Assembly (NCBI GenBank): GCA_028872645.1
Contig: JAPKDK010000030.1
Span: 1-17,403, forward strand
Reading direction: 5' to 3'
From: Verrucomicrobiota bacterium
GTDB taxonomy: Bacteria; Verrucomicrobiota; Verrucomicrobiia; Limisphaerales; UBA1100
DNA length: 17,403 nucleotides
Positions 1 to 7,485 of the stretch are shown piece after piece. Both the position numbers and the translations under genes were made by a program. Each line of letters starts with the position of its first letter. Position 1 is the first letter of the stretch. The notes under the pieces were generated by a model. That model was not told the origin of the DNA. It did not search any database and saw only the letters and a list, made by a program, of their open reading frames with translations.

Positions 1-902
1 GCCAACTTGAAATCGTCGCCACCGGCCATCGCGCGCCAAACGGCATGAGTGTAGGCCCGAAAGGCGAGCTGACTAGTGCCGATAACGAAGGCAATTGGGT
101 CCCCTCATCACGCATAAACCTTGTGAAACCCGGCGGCTTTTATGGCCACGTCTACACCGCTCACCGCAAAGAAGTGCCGAATGACTACGACAAACCGCTC
201 TTGTGGCTGCCCCATCAAGTCGATAATTCCAGTGGTGGTCAGGTTTGGGTCGCCAGCGATAAATGGGGGCCGTTCAAAGGCGATCTGCTCCATCTCTCTT
301 ATGGGAAGTGCAGTCTTTTTAAAGTGATGAAAGAGGAAATCAACGGCCAATGGCAGGGTGGCGCGGTGCGGTTTCCGCTTCGGTTTGATTCAGGCATCAT
401 GCGCGGCCGCTTCAATCCGCACGACGGCCAGCTGTATGTCGTTGGCCTTCGCGTCTGGCAAAGCAACGGCGCGCGCTTCGGCGCATTCCACCGCGTGCGC
501 TACACCGGCAAGCCGGTTCACATGCCCACTGATATTAAAGTGCAAAAAAACGGCTTGGCGGTGACGTTCACTAATCCACTCGACGCGGTATCCGCGGTGG
601 ATGACCAAAACTGGGCCATCGACCAGTGGAATTATCAGTGGACAAAAAATTACGGTTCAAAAATGTATTCCAGCAAAGACCCATCGAAAGTGGTGGGTGA
701 CAAAAAACAAGGTGAATTTGGGGGCGACGCAGTTGCTATCAAAGGCATCAAGCTTTCCGAGGACAAAAAGACCGTCATAATCGAAGTGGACGGATTGAAG
801 CCCGTCATGCAGTCGCGGATTCGCTTTAATATCAAAGCCGCGGACGGGGCGGTGCTTAAGCAGGAGATTTTTCACACCATCAACCGCGTCCCCGCAAAGT
901 GA
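1..902 (+). CDS. C-terminal part of a PVC-type glucose/sorbosone-dehydrogenase-like propeller protein (5' end outside window)
   Basis: The reading frame is open from base 3 with no start, so the gene begins upstream; the ATG at 45 is internal. The first visible residues (ATGHRAPNGMSVGPKGELT, then DNEGNWVPSSRINLVKPGGF) are the typical last blades of the soluble sugar dehydrogenase-like beta-propeller found in large secreted proteins of planctomycetes and verrucomicrobia. The propeller ends around HRVRYTGKPVHMP. It is followed by a tail of about 110 residues (WNYQWTKNYGS, then a beta-rich end finishing near IFHTINRVP) that I recognise from the same PVC proteins. These proteins often also carry cytochrome c or haem-binding domains, but none is visible here. 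A periplasmic oxidative role in carbohydrate use is inferred; the substrate cannot be read from the sequence. Its TGA overlaps the alaS start by one base (TGATG), so it appears co-transcribed with alaS, an unusual pairing. Confidence 0.75.
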   Translation, partial: QLEIVATGHRAPNGMSVGPKGELTSADNEGNWVPSSRINLVKPGGFYGHVYTAHRKEVPNDYDKPLLWLPHQVDNSSGGQVWVASDKWGPFKGDLLHLSYGKCSLFKVMKEEINGQWQGGAVRFPLRFDSGIMRGRFNPHDGQLYVVGLRVWQSNGARFGAFHRVRYTGKPVHMPTDIKVQKNGLAVTFTNPLDAVSAVDDQNWAIDQWNYQWTKNYGSKMYSSKDPSKVVGDKKQGEFGGDAVAIKGIKLSEDKKTVIIEVDGLKPVMQSRIRFNIKAADGAVLKQEIFHTINRVPAK

Positions 903-3601
903 TGAGCGAGCCCACCCCACGCACCGGCCGGCAAATTCGGCAGGATTTTTTGGATTTCTTTGAGGCCAAGCAGCACGCCATTGTGCCTTCCGCTAGCCTC
1001 ATGCCCGATGCGCCGAACTTACTTTTCACCAATGCGGGCATGAACCAGTTCGTGCCCATTTTTCTTGGTGAAGAAAATTGCCCTTACACCTCCAGGCGTG
1101 CCGCCGACACCCAGAAGTGCATTCGCGCCGGGGGGAAGCACAATGATCTCGATGACGTTGGGCTCGACACATACCACCACACTTTTTTTGAGATGCTCGG
1201 CAACTGGTCTTTTGGCGATTATTTTAAAAAGGAAGCAATCCAATGGTCATGGGAATTACTGACTGAAGTATGGGGGTTCCCTAAGAACCGACTATATGCA
1301 ACCGTTTACAGGCCCACTGAAGGTGATCCGGGCGAATTTGATCAGGAGGCTCACGATTACTGGGCTGAAATTTTCACCGCCGCCGACCTTGATCCCGCCG
1401 TTCATATTGTGAACGGCAACAAGAAAGATAATTTTTGGATGATGGGCGACACCGGCCCGTGCGGTCCGTGCAGTGAATTGCATATCGACCTTACGCCCGA
1501 TGGCGACACCAAAGGTGATCTCGTCAACGCCGATAGCGGACAGTGCATCGAAATTTGGAACCTCGTGTTCATCCAATACAATGCTAACCCGGACGGCACT
1601 TTCCCGCCGCTTGATTCCCAACACATCGATACCGGCATGGGCTTCGAGCGCGTCGCTGCCATCATCCAAACCTCCAAAAATTTTACCGATTTCAGCAAAC
1701 CCGTTTCCAATTACGACACCGATGTTTTCAGCCCCATCTTTGCTGAACTCGAAAAACTCAGCGGACACAAATACACCGCCACCCTTCCGGGAACAGAACA
1801 AACGGAACAGGCAAAAATCGACATCGCTTTCCGCGTCATTGGCGACCACATTCGCACGCTCAGCTTCTCCATCGCCGATGGCATTCTTCCCGGCAACAAC
1901 GATCGCAATTATGTCCTGCGCCGCATCCTTCGCCGGGCTGTTCGCTACGGCCGAACGCTGGGTTTTCAGAAGCCATTTTTTCATAAACTCGTGGATGTGC
2001 TCGTCGATTCCATGGGCGATGTGTTTCCGGAACTCAAGGCTCGCCGCAAGATTATCCAACAGACCATTTGCTCTGAAGAAGAATCCTTCAATAAAACGCT
2101 CGATCGCGGCATCGAGCTGTTTCGCGAAGAAGCCGGGAAGCCTGGTGGAAAAACAAAACTCAACGCCGAATTCGCATTCAAACTGTATGACACCTACGGC
2201 TTCCCGCTGGATCTCACTGAACTAATGGCTCGTGAGGCCGGGCTCAGTGTGGACACGGCTGGGTTTGACGCATTAATGGAGCAACAGCGCGAGCGAGCAC
2301 GATCTTCGCAAAAAAAAGAAATCATCAATGTGAGCAGCATTACATCGGACGCTTGCACTGAGTTTGTCGGCTTTGATGAACTCACTGCCATCGCAACGGT
2401 GCTCGAAGTGGTTGAGGAAAAAAAACGCATCGGCATTGTGCTGGATCGGTCACCGTTTTATGCTGAGATGGGCGGCCAAGTCGGAGACACCGGCACAATT
2501 GCTGCCGACGCCCGGACGTGGACTATCACCGGCACACGAAAATTCGGTGGTGCTTTTTTGCATTTTATAAAGGGCGAAAACGCACCGGAGCAGGGAAGTG
2601 CAGTGCAGCTGCAAGTCGATGCCGATCGCCGGGCCGCCATTCAGAGGCATCACACCGTCACCCATATTTTTCATTGGGCATTGCACGAGGTTGCCGGCCT
2701 CGATGTCTCGCAAAAAGGTTCGTATGTTGGGCCAGACAAATTGACTTTCGATTTCAACAGCCAAGCGCTCACCCCACGCCAAGTGGCCGACATCGAGCAA
2801 CTCGTCAACCAACGCATCGTTGAAAACTCCGGAGTGAGTTGGACAGAAACACCACACAGTGAAGTCACTAAGCGCGGCGACATTCTCCAGTTCTTTGGTG
2901 ACAAATACGGCGACACCGTGCGCGTGGTGCAAATCGGCGGCGACACCAATGGCCTCAACGGTTTTTCGATGGAGCTATGCGGCGGCACCCATACCCGCGC
3001 CACGGGCGAGATCGGCCTCTTCCGTATCACCGCCGAATCCGCCATTGCCGCCGGCGTGCGCCGTGTGGAAGCTGTGGCCGGACTCGTGGCCGCCGAGCAA
3101 TCACGTGCTGATGCAAACCGTATTTTGGCTTTGGCCGAATCTCTAAACTCCCCGGTTAAAGATATTGAAAAGAAACTCGAGCAATCATTGGAGCAAGCAA
3201 AAATACTCGAGAAGCAATTGAAATCTCTGCAACAAAGCCGCGCGGCCGACACCGCTAAAGATCTCGTTGGACAGACGGAAACCATCGGCGATGTGCCTTG
3301 CATCACCGCTAGTCTTGGTGAGTTCGACGGCAATTACACCCAAGCCGTGGCCGATGCTTTGATGGGTCAATTCGAGGGCGTGGTGGTATTGGGCGCAACC
3401 GGCAATGGCAGCGTTGTGCTGGTCGCCACCGTTTCCGATTCGTTTACAGGAAAAGTTCAGGCTGGCAAACTCATTCAAACCATTGCCCCCATCGTGGGCG
3501 GCAAAGGCGGCGGTAAACCCACCCAAGCACGCGGAGGCGGCAAAGACGCCAGCAAACTCAATGAAGCCTTGGCCGAGGTGAAAACAATTTTGGCGAAATA
3601 A
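902..3601 (+). CDS. alaS: Alanine--tRNA ligase
   Basis: Cytoplasmic enzyme that activates alanine and charges tRNA-Ala. It has 899 residues, close to the usual 870-900. The class II catalytic core is at the N-terminus (TNAGMNQFVPIFLGE, FFEMLGNWSFGDYF near residue 95, DTGMGFERVA). It is followed by the helical tRNA-recognition region (GILPGNNDRNYVLRRILRRA). The editing domain carries both zinc/metal motifs, HTVTH at residues 584-588 and CGGTH starting at Cys693, so mischarged Ser/Gly-tRNA hydrolysis should be intact. A coiled coil (about 755-790) leads into the C-Ala domain, with the glycine-rich GGKGGGKPTQARGGGKD motif near the end. I chose ATG 902, which overlaps the upstream stop as TGATG. 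A GTG at 899 would give one extra Met and a GTGA overlap and cannot be excluded. The gene is followed after one base by ribBA. Confidence 0.98.
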   Translation: MSEPTPRTGRQIRQDFLDFFEAKQHAIVPSASLMPDAPNLLFTNAGMNQFVPIFLGEENCPYTSRRAADTQKCIRAGGKHNDLDDVGLDTYHHTFFEMLGNWSFGDYFKKEAIQWSWELLTEVWGFPKNRLYATVYRPTEGDPGEFDQEAHDYWAEIFTAADLDPAVHIVNGNKKDNFWMMGDTGPCGPCSELHIDLTPDGDTKGDLVNADSGQCIEIWNLVFIQYNANPDGTFPPLDSQHIDTGMGFERVAAIIQTSKNFTDFSKPVSNYDTDVFSPIFAELEKLSGHKYTATLPGTEQTEQAKIDIAFRVIGDHIRTLSFSIADGILPGNNDRNYVLRRILRRAVRYGRTLGFQKPFFHKLVDVLVDSMGDVFPELKARRKIIQQTICSEEESFNKTLDRGIELFREEAGKPGGKTKLNAEFAFKLYDTYGFPLDLTELMAREAGLSVDTAGFDALMEQQRERARSSQKKEIINVSSITSDACTEFVGFDELTAIATVLEVVEEKKRIGIVLDRSPFYAEMGGQVGDTGTIAADARTWTITGTRKFGGAFLHFIKGENAPEQGSAVQLQVDADRRAAIQRHHTVTHIFHWALHEVAGLDVSQKGSYVGPDKLTFDFNSQALTPRQVADIEQLVNQRIVENSGVSWTETPHSEVTKRGDILQFFGDKYGDTVRVVQIGGDTNGLNGFSMELCGGTHTRATGEIGLFRITAESAIAAGVRRVEAVAGLVAAEQSRADANRILALAESLNSPVKDIEKKLEQSLEQAKILEKQLKSLQQSRAADTAKDLVGQTETIGDVPCITASLGEFDGNYTQAVADALMGQFEGVVVLGATGNGSVVLVATVSDSFTGKVQAGKLIQTIAPIVGGKGGGKPTQARGGGKDASKLNEALAEVKTILAK

Positions 3602-3602
3602 A

Positions 3603-4841
3603 ATGTCCGCAAAGAAATCCACCGCAAAAAAGAAACAAGCGACGAAGTCACCTTTCGATTCAATCGAATCCGTCATCACCGACATTCGCCGTGGCAAAAT
3701 GGTAATCGTGGTTGATGACGAGGATCGCGAAAACGAAGGCGACCTCATCATGGCCGGCGAACACGCCACGGCCAAGTCCATCAATTTCATGGCCAAGCAT
3801 GGGCGCGGCCTCATTTGCGTGCCCACTTCCGGCGACCGCCTGCGCCAGCTCGGCATTGAGCGCATGGTGCCCAGCAATCAGGAAACTTTTAAAACGGATT
3901 TTCAGGTGAGTGTTGATGCAGCTACCGGCATCACCACCGGCATCAGTGCCAAAGACCGTGCCCGCACCATACAAGTGATGGCCGATCCCACCGCCGTGCC
4001 CGAGGCACTCGCGCAGCCCGGCCACATTTTCCCGTTGCGCGCCTGCCCCGGTGGCGTGCTGCAGCGCGCCGGCCACACGGAGGCGGCAGTGGATTTTGCT
4101 AAGCTCGCTGAATGCCGCCCTATAGGCGTCATTTGCGAAATCATGAATGACGACGGCACGATGGCGCGGTTGCCGCAACTGAAACGATTTGCCAAAAAAC
4201 ACGCCCTCAAAATTTGCAGCATCGAGGCTCTCATTAAATATCGCCGCAAGCGGGAGAAACTAATTGAGAAAGTGGAAGTCGTGGAGATGCCCACTGAATT
4301 TGGCGATTTCAAACTCCACCTGTACCGCAGCGCGCTAGATGACCAACATCATTTGGCGCTGGTGATGGGTGAAGTTGAATCTGTTAAAAACGTCATGGTG
4401 CGCGTCCACAGCGAATGCCTCACCGGCGATGTGTTCGGCAGCTTACGCTGTGATTGCGGCTCACAGCTCAACCACGCCATGCAACAAGTCGCCGATGTCG
4501 GCGCCGGTGTGATTGTGTATATGCGACAGGAAGGTCGAGGCATCGGACTCGCACCTAAAATGCATGCGTACAAATTACAGGAAAAAGGATTGGACACCGT
4601 GGAGGCCAACCAACAACTCGGCTACGCGATGGACCTGCGCGAGTACGGCTTAGGCGCGCAGATTTTGGTGGATCTCGGCGTGAAGCACATTCGGTTGCTC
4701 ACCAACAATCCCAAAAAGGTTGTGGGCCTCGAAGGCTACGGATTGGATATTGTCGAGCAACTCCCCATCCGCATGTCGCCCAACAAGCACAATCAAAAAT
4801 ACCTCGCCACCAAGCGTGACAAAATGGGCCACAAAATTTAG
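3603..4841 (+). CDS. ribBA: Bifunctional 3,4-dihydroxy-2-butanone 4-phosphate synthase / GTP cyclohydrolase II
   Basis: Supplies both precursors of riboflavin synthesis: the four-carbon unit from ribulose 5-phosphate and the pyrimidine from GTP. It has 412 residues. A Lys-rich leader of about 15 residues precedes the RibB domain (about 18-215), which has the acidic active-site motif DDEDRENEGDLI and GGVLQRAGHTEAAVD. The RibA domain (about 220-405) has the zinc site CLTGDVFGSLRCDCG and the GTP-binding RQEGRGIGL segment. Both halves keep their catalytic residues, so both activities are expected; in some bacteria one half is degenerate. It lies one base after alaS and two bases before ribH, indicating a single transcript. 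I see no FMN riboswitch in this window. Confidence 0.97.
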   Translation: MSAKKSTAKKKQATKSPFDSIESVITDIRRGKMVIVVDDEDRENEGDLIMAGEHATAKSINFMAKHGRGLICVPTSGDRLRQLGIERMVPSNQETFKTDFQVSVDAATGITTGISAKDRARTIQVMADPTAVPEALAQPGHIFPLRACPGGVLQRAGHTEAAVDFAKLAECRPIGVICEIMNDDGTMARLPQLKRFAKKHALKICSIEALIKYRRKREKLIEKVEVVEMPTEFGDFKLHLYRSALDDQHHLALVMGEVESVKNVMVRVHSECLTGDVFGSLRCDCGSQLNHAMQQVADVGAGVIVYMRQEGRGIGLAPKMHAYKLQEKGLDTVEANQQLGYAMDLREYGLGAQILVDLGVKHIRLLTNNPKKVVGLEGYGLDIVEQLPIRMSPNKHNQKYLATKRDKMGHKI

Positions 4842-4843
4842 CC

Positions 4844-5302
4844 ATGCTAAAATCCACCCAACGGAAAGCGCCCGCAAAACAAAACGCCCGCATCGCCATC
4901 GTGGCCTCGGCGTACAATGCGGAATACGTGGACGGCATGGTGGAAGGCGCATTGGATGTATTGACGGGGGAAGTTGAACTAATTCGAGTTCCGGGGGCAT
5001 TTGAAATTCCTGTGATAGCAGCAACATTATCGCGGCGCAAGCGGCTGCGACCGGCCGCGGTAATTTGCCTCGGCGTCATATTACGTGGGCAAACGACGCA
5101 TGCCGAGTACGTGGGGCAATCGGTTACCCAACAACTTGCCGCGTTGGCTGTGGAGACAGGAATTCCAATGGTTCACGAAGTGCTATTGTTGGAAAACAAA
5201 GCACAAGCAAAAGCACGTTGCCTGAAAGCGGGAACCAATCGTGGCACGGAAGCTGCCCACACGGCTGTTGCGATGGTGGGGCTATTGGCTAAAATTGCCT
5301 GA
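4844..5302 (+). CDS. ribH: 6,7-dimethyl-8-ribityllumazine synthase
   Basis: Condenses 5-amino-6-ribitylamino-uracil with 3,4-dihydroxybutanone phosphate to lumazine, the penultimate riboflavin step; family members assemble as pentamers or 60-mers. It has 152 residues, the usual length. Visible motifs are the substrate-binding aromatic segment ASAYNAEYVDGMVEGAL, VPGAFEIPVIA, the loop GVILRGQTTHAEYV with the catalytic His86, and GTNRGTEAAHTAVAM near the C-terminus. The loop usually reads RGETxH; Gln replaces Glu here, which is a mild variation. It starts two bases after the ribBA stop and is the last gene before the 161-base gap. No nusB follows, although nusB commonly does in other bacteria. 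Confidence 0.96.
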   Translation: MLKSTQRKAPAKQNARIAIVASAYNAEYVDGMVEGALDVLTGEVELIRVPGAFEIPVIAATLSRRKRLRPAAVICLGVILRGQTTHAEYVGQSVTQQLAALAVETGIPMVHEVLLLENKAQAKARCLKAGTNRGTEAAHTAVAMVGLLAKIA

Positions 5303-5341
5303 AAACATTCATTCATCGCTTTTATGACGCAAAACCTATCC

Positions 5342-5359
5342 TTGTGAATTATTTCACAA
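5342..5359. promoter_or_regulatory. Perfect palindromic operator, Rex-like or CRP-like
   Basis: TTGTGAA-TTAT-TTCACAA is a perfect 7-bp inverted repeat with a 4-bp spacer. It matches the described Rex (NADH/NAD+ sensing repressor) operator consensus TTGTGAA-N4-TTCACAA. It also contains TGTGA-N6-TCACA, the CRP/Crp-family pattern, so sequence alone cannot separate the two. It lies 105 bases before ctaA and just upstream of a candidate promoter, as the only long perfect palindrome in the gap. Control of the oxidase operon by redox state or a CRP-family activator is inferred. Confidence 0.65.
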
Positions 5360-5364
5360 AGGAC

Positions 5365-5393
5365 TTGCGCAGTACCCATGCCGGTGCTAATTT
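5365..5393 (+). promoter_or_regulatory. Candidate sigma-70 promoter for the cytochrome oxidase operon
   Basis: TTGCGC (5365-5370) is separated by exactly 17 bases from TAATTT (5388-5393). Transcription would start near 5400, leaving a leader of about 60 bases before ctaA. The palindrome at 5342-5359 would then be centred near -50. The hexamers match the consensus only in part, and no other pair in the gap is better. Confidence 0.4.
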
Positions 5394-5420
5394 TCCGCGC
5401 GAAGGGAGTGAAATCAGCGT

Positions 5421-5449
5421 TTCCGGGGTTTCCAACCACTATTCCGGGG
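5421..5449 (+). repeat. Two direct copies of TTCCGGGG in the ctaA leader
   Basis: TTCCGGGG occurs at 5421-5428 and 5442-5449, each followed within two bases by TTTCC. The copies are 21 bases apart, about two helical turns. They lie between the candidate promoter and the ctaA start. This could be a tandem protein-binding site or chance. Confidence 0.35.
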
Positions 5450-5463
5450 CGTTTCCTTTCTAA

Positions 5464-6555
5464 ATGGCTACCGAAGAACACAACCCTTGGCTGCATCGCT
5501 TGGCGGTGTTCGCCGCCGCGTGCACGCTCGGCCTCATCGGCTTGGGCGCCATCGTCACGAGCAAAGAAGCGGGGATGGCAGTGCCGGATTGGCCACAAAC
5601 GTTGGGACATAATATGTTCATCGTTCCATTCAAACTTTGGGTGGGCGTCTCGGGGATTTTTGAAGAACACGCGCATCGGCTCGCCGCTTCGTTTGTTGGA
5701 TTGCTCACCACCGTTTTGGCCGTGTGGCTGTGGCTGCGTGATGACCGCCAATGGGTTCGGCGACTTGGCATTATTGCATTTTTCCTCGTGGTGGGGCAGG
5801 GCGTGATGGGCGGATTGCGCGTGACACAGATGAATCAAAATTTCGGGATCATCCACGGTATGATGGCGCAGATTTTTTTATTGGTCATAGTTTGCCTTGC
5901 GCTGGTCACGAGTCGTTGGTGGAAGCGAACACCCGCCGCGGCGGATGATGCGCAACGCGCGCCGCGCGCGGTACGAATGCATTTCATCATGGCGTCAGTT
6001 TTGATTTTCTTGCAGCTCGCTTTGGGCGCCACCATGCGTCATCAACACGCGGGCTTGTCCGCTTGGGAATTCCCAAAAGCCCACGGCCAGTGGTGGCCCG
6101 CCACGGATGCGGAATCAGTTGCCCGCTACAATGCCGAACGCGCTACGCTGAACCGTCAACTTTACGATGAGGGTCGGCAGGTATTTTTGATGACAGGCCG
6201 CGACATCCTTCCATTTCATTTAACCCTGCAAATGGTGCATCGCGTATTAGCTGTGCTGATCATTGCGCTGGTCATCGGCACGTTGATGGTGGCGCGAAAA
6301 CGACTGGGTGCTCCCCATGTCCTCAGTCACCTTAGCTTTGTGTGGCTGGGGATCATTAGCCTCCAGGTGGCCTTGGGAATTCTTACCGTAATCAAATACA
6401 AGCCGGCTGATATTGCCACGTTGCACGTTGTGTGCGGAGCACTGGCGCTGGGCACGGGCGCGATTGGCGTGTTCGTTTCCCGCCAAAAACATCTTCCGGC
6501 TTGCGTGACGGAATCTGTGCCCGAATTGAAAACGAACATGGAGGCCATGCCTTGA
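5464..6555 (+). CDS. ctaA: Haem A synthase (COX15/CtaA family)
   Basis: Membrane enzyme that oxidises the C8 methyl of haem O to a formyl group, giving haem A for the aa3 oxidase. It has 363 residues with about eight hydrophobic helices in two four-helix halves. Conserved features of the first half are EEHAHR (His69/His71) with His131 in FGIIHGMMAQ. The second half has His259 in HLTLQMVHR and His321 in TLHVVCGAL, the expected paired haem ligands. Between the halves there is a hydrophilic stretch at about 193-250, longer than in Bacillus CtaA. The start ATG follows a TAA in another frame and has no clear Shine-Dalgarno. The gene ends in TGATG, overlapping ctaB by one base. It is the first gene of the oxidase operon. 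Confidence 0.94.
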   Translation: MATEEHNPWLHRLAVFAAACTLGLIGLGAIVTSKEAGMAVPDWPQTLGHNMFIVPFKLWVGVSGIFEEHAHRLAASFVGLLTTVLAVWLWLRDDRQWVRRLGIIAFFLVVGQGVMGGLRVTQMNQNFGIIHGMMAQIFLLVIVCLALVTSRWWKRTPAAADDAQRAPRAVRMHFIMASVLIFLQLALGATMRHQHAGLSAWEFPKAHGQWWPATDAESVARYNAERATLNRQLYDEGRQVFLMTGRDILPFHLTLQMVHRVLAVLIIALVIGTLMVARKRLGAPHVLSHLSFVWLGIISLQVALGILTVIKYKPADIATLHVVCGALALGTGAIGVFVSRQKHLPACVTESVPELKTNMEAMP

Positions 6556-7463
6556 TGAAGAGTAACGAATCCATCGCGACTACCGAACGCAGTGCCTTGC
6601 GCGAGCAATGGGCGGTGTGGTCGGAGCTGGTGAAGCTGCGTCTCACCACGATGGTGCTCATGACCACCACGATGGGTTTTTATCTCGCCTCGACGGCGAT
6701 GGATTGGGCGCTGTTGTTTCACGCACTGTTGGGCACGGGCTTGGTGGCTTGCGGCGCAGCGGTGCTGAACCAGTATCTCGAAAAAGAATTTGATGCCAAG
6801 ATGCCGCGCACGGCGAATCGCCCGATTCCTACCGGACGCATTCGCCCGGAGACGGCATTGCTTGCAGGCGGCGCGATGGGTGCGGGCGGTTTAGTATATC
6901 TCGCGGCACTGATCAATCCGCTCACCAGCGTGATCGGCGCAGTGACTCTCGTTTCGTACATCGCTGTCTACACGCCACTCAAGCGCGTAACATCGCTGAA
7001 CACCCTCATCGGCGCGGTGCCCGGCGCATTGCCTCCCTTGATGGGCTGGACCGCCGCACGGACCCATGCCACCGGCATAGCACCCGAGGCGTGGTCGTTG
7101 GTGGCGATTTTATTTTTCTGGCAGCTTCCGCATTTTCTGGCTATCGCGTGGATGTATCGCGAGGACTACGAAGGGGCTGGATTCCGAATGATTTCCGAGG
7201 GAAAACAAGGCCGCGAACACACTGGCCGCTTTGCGGTTATTAGTTGCTTGGCGCTGTTGCCGGCGGCGTTATCGCCGTTTTTCCTGCATATTTCAGGAGT
7301 GATGTACCTTGGGGGCGCACTGGCTTTGAGTCTAAGCTTCGCGTGGCTGAGTCTCCGATTTTCCCGAGAAATGACATTGGAATCCGCCAAGCGTTTGTTT
7401 TACTATTCGCTCCTTTACCTGCCGCTGTTACTGGGATTGATGGTTTGCGACCGCGCGGCTTGA
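6555..7463 (+). CDS. ctaB: Protohaem IX farnesyltransferase (haem O synthase)
   Basis: Transfers a farnesyl group to protohaem to make haem O, the CtaA substrate. It is a UbiA-family membrane prenyltransferase of 302 residues with about eight to nine helices. The prenyl-diphosphate/Mg site is in the segment LNQYLEKEFDAKMPRTANRP (residues 71-90). The second conserved region is TPLKRVTSLNTLIGAVPGA (140-158), and the family signature WQLPHFLAIAW follows. I start the protein at ATG 6555, which overlaps the ctaA stop. An upstream in-frame start at 6432 would add 41 non-homologous residues read out of frame from ctaA. A 22-base AT-rich spacer follows before subunit I. Confidence 0.95.
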   Translation: MKSNESIATTERSALREQWAVWSELVKLRLTTMVLMTTTMGFYLASTAMDWALLFHALLGTGLVACGAAVLNQYLEKEFDAKMPRTANRPIPTGRIRPETALLAGGAMGAGGLVYLAALINPLTSVIGAVTLVSYIAVYTPLKRVTSLNTLIGAVPGALPPLMGWTAARTHATGIAPEAWSLVAILFFWQLPHFLAIAWMYREDYEGAGFRMISEGKQGREHTGRFAVISCLALLPAALSPFFLHISGVMYLGGALALSLSFAWLSLRFSREMTLESAKRLFYYSLLYLPLLLGLMVCDRAA

Positions 7464-7485
7464 TTGAATTTTAGTTTTTAAAATA

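Noticed and set aside
1292..2059. Minus-strand open frame of 255 codons inside alaS
   Set aside because: No recognisable family or motif, and it lies fully antisense to a clear alaS. It is a codon-bias shadow, like other antisense frames at 2671-3333 and 3185-3877.
5378..5806. Plus-strand frame of 142 codons starting in the ctaA leader
   Set aside because: It runs out of frame through ctaA, and its translation has no membrane or family pattern. The ctaA homology starts at 5464 in another frame.
5173..5856. Minus-strand open frame of 227 codons spanning the ribH end, the gap and the ctaA start
   Set aside because: No recognisable protein features. It would cover the palindrome and promoter region and is antisense to two well-supported genes.
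6432..6554. Longer start for ctaB
   Set aside because: The extra 41 residues are read out of frame from ctaA and resemble no UbiA-family N-terminus. ATG 6555 with the TGATG overlap fits better.
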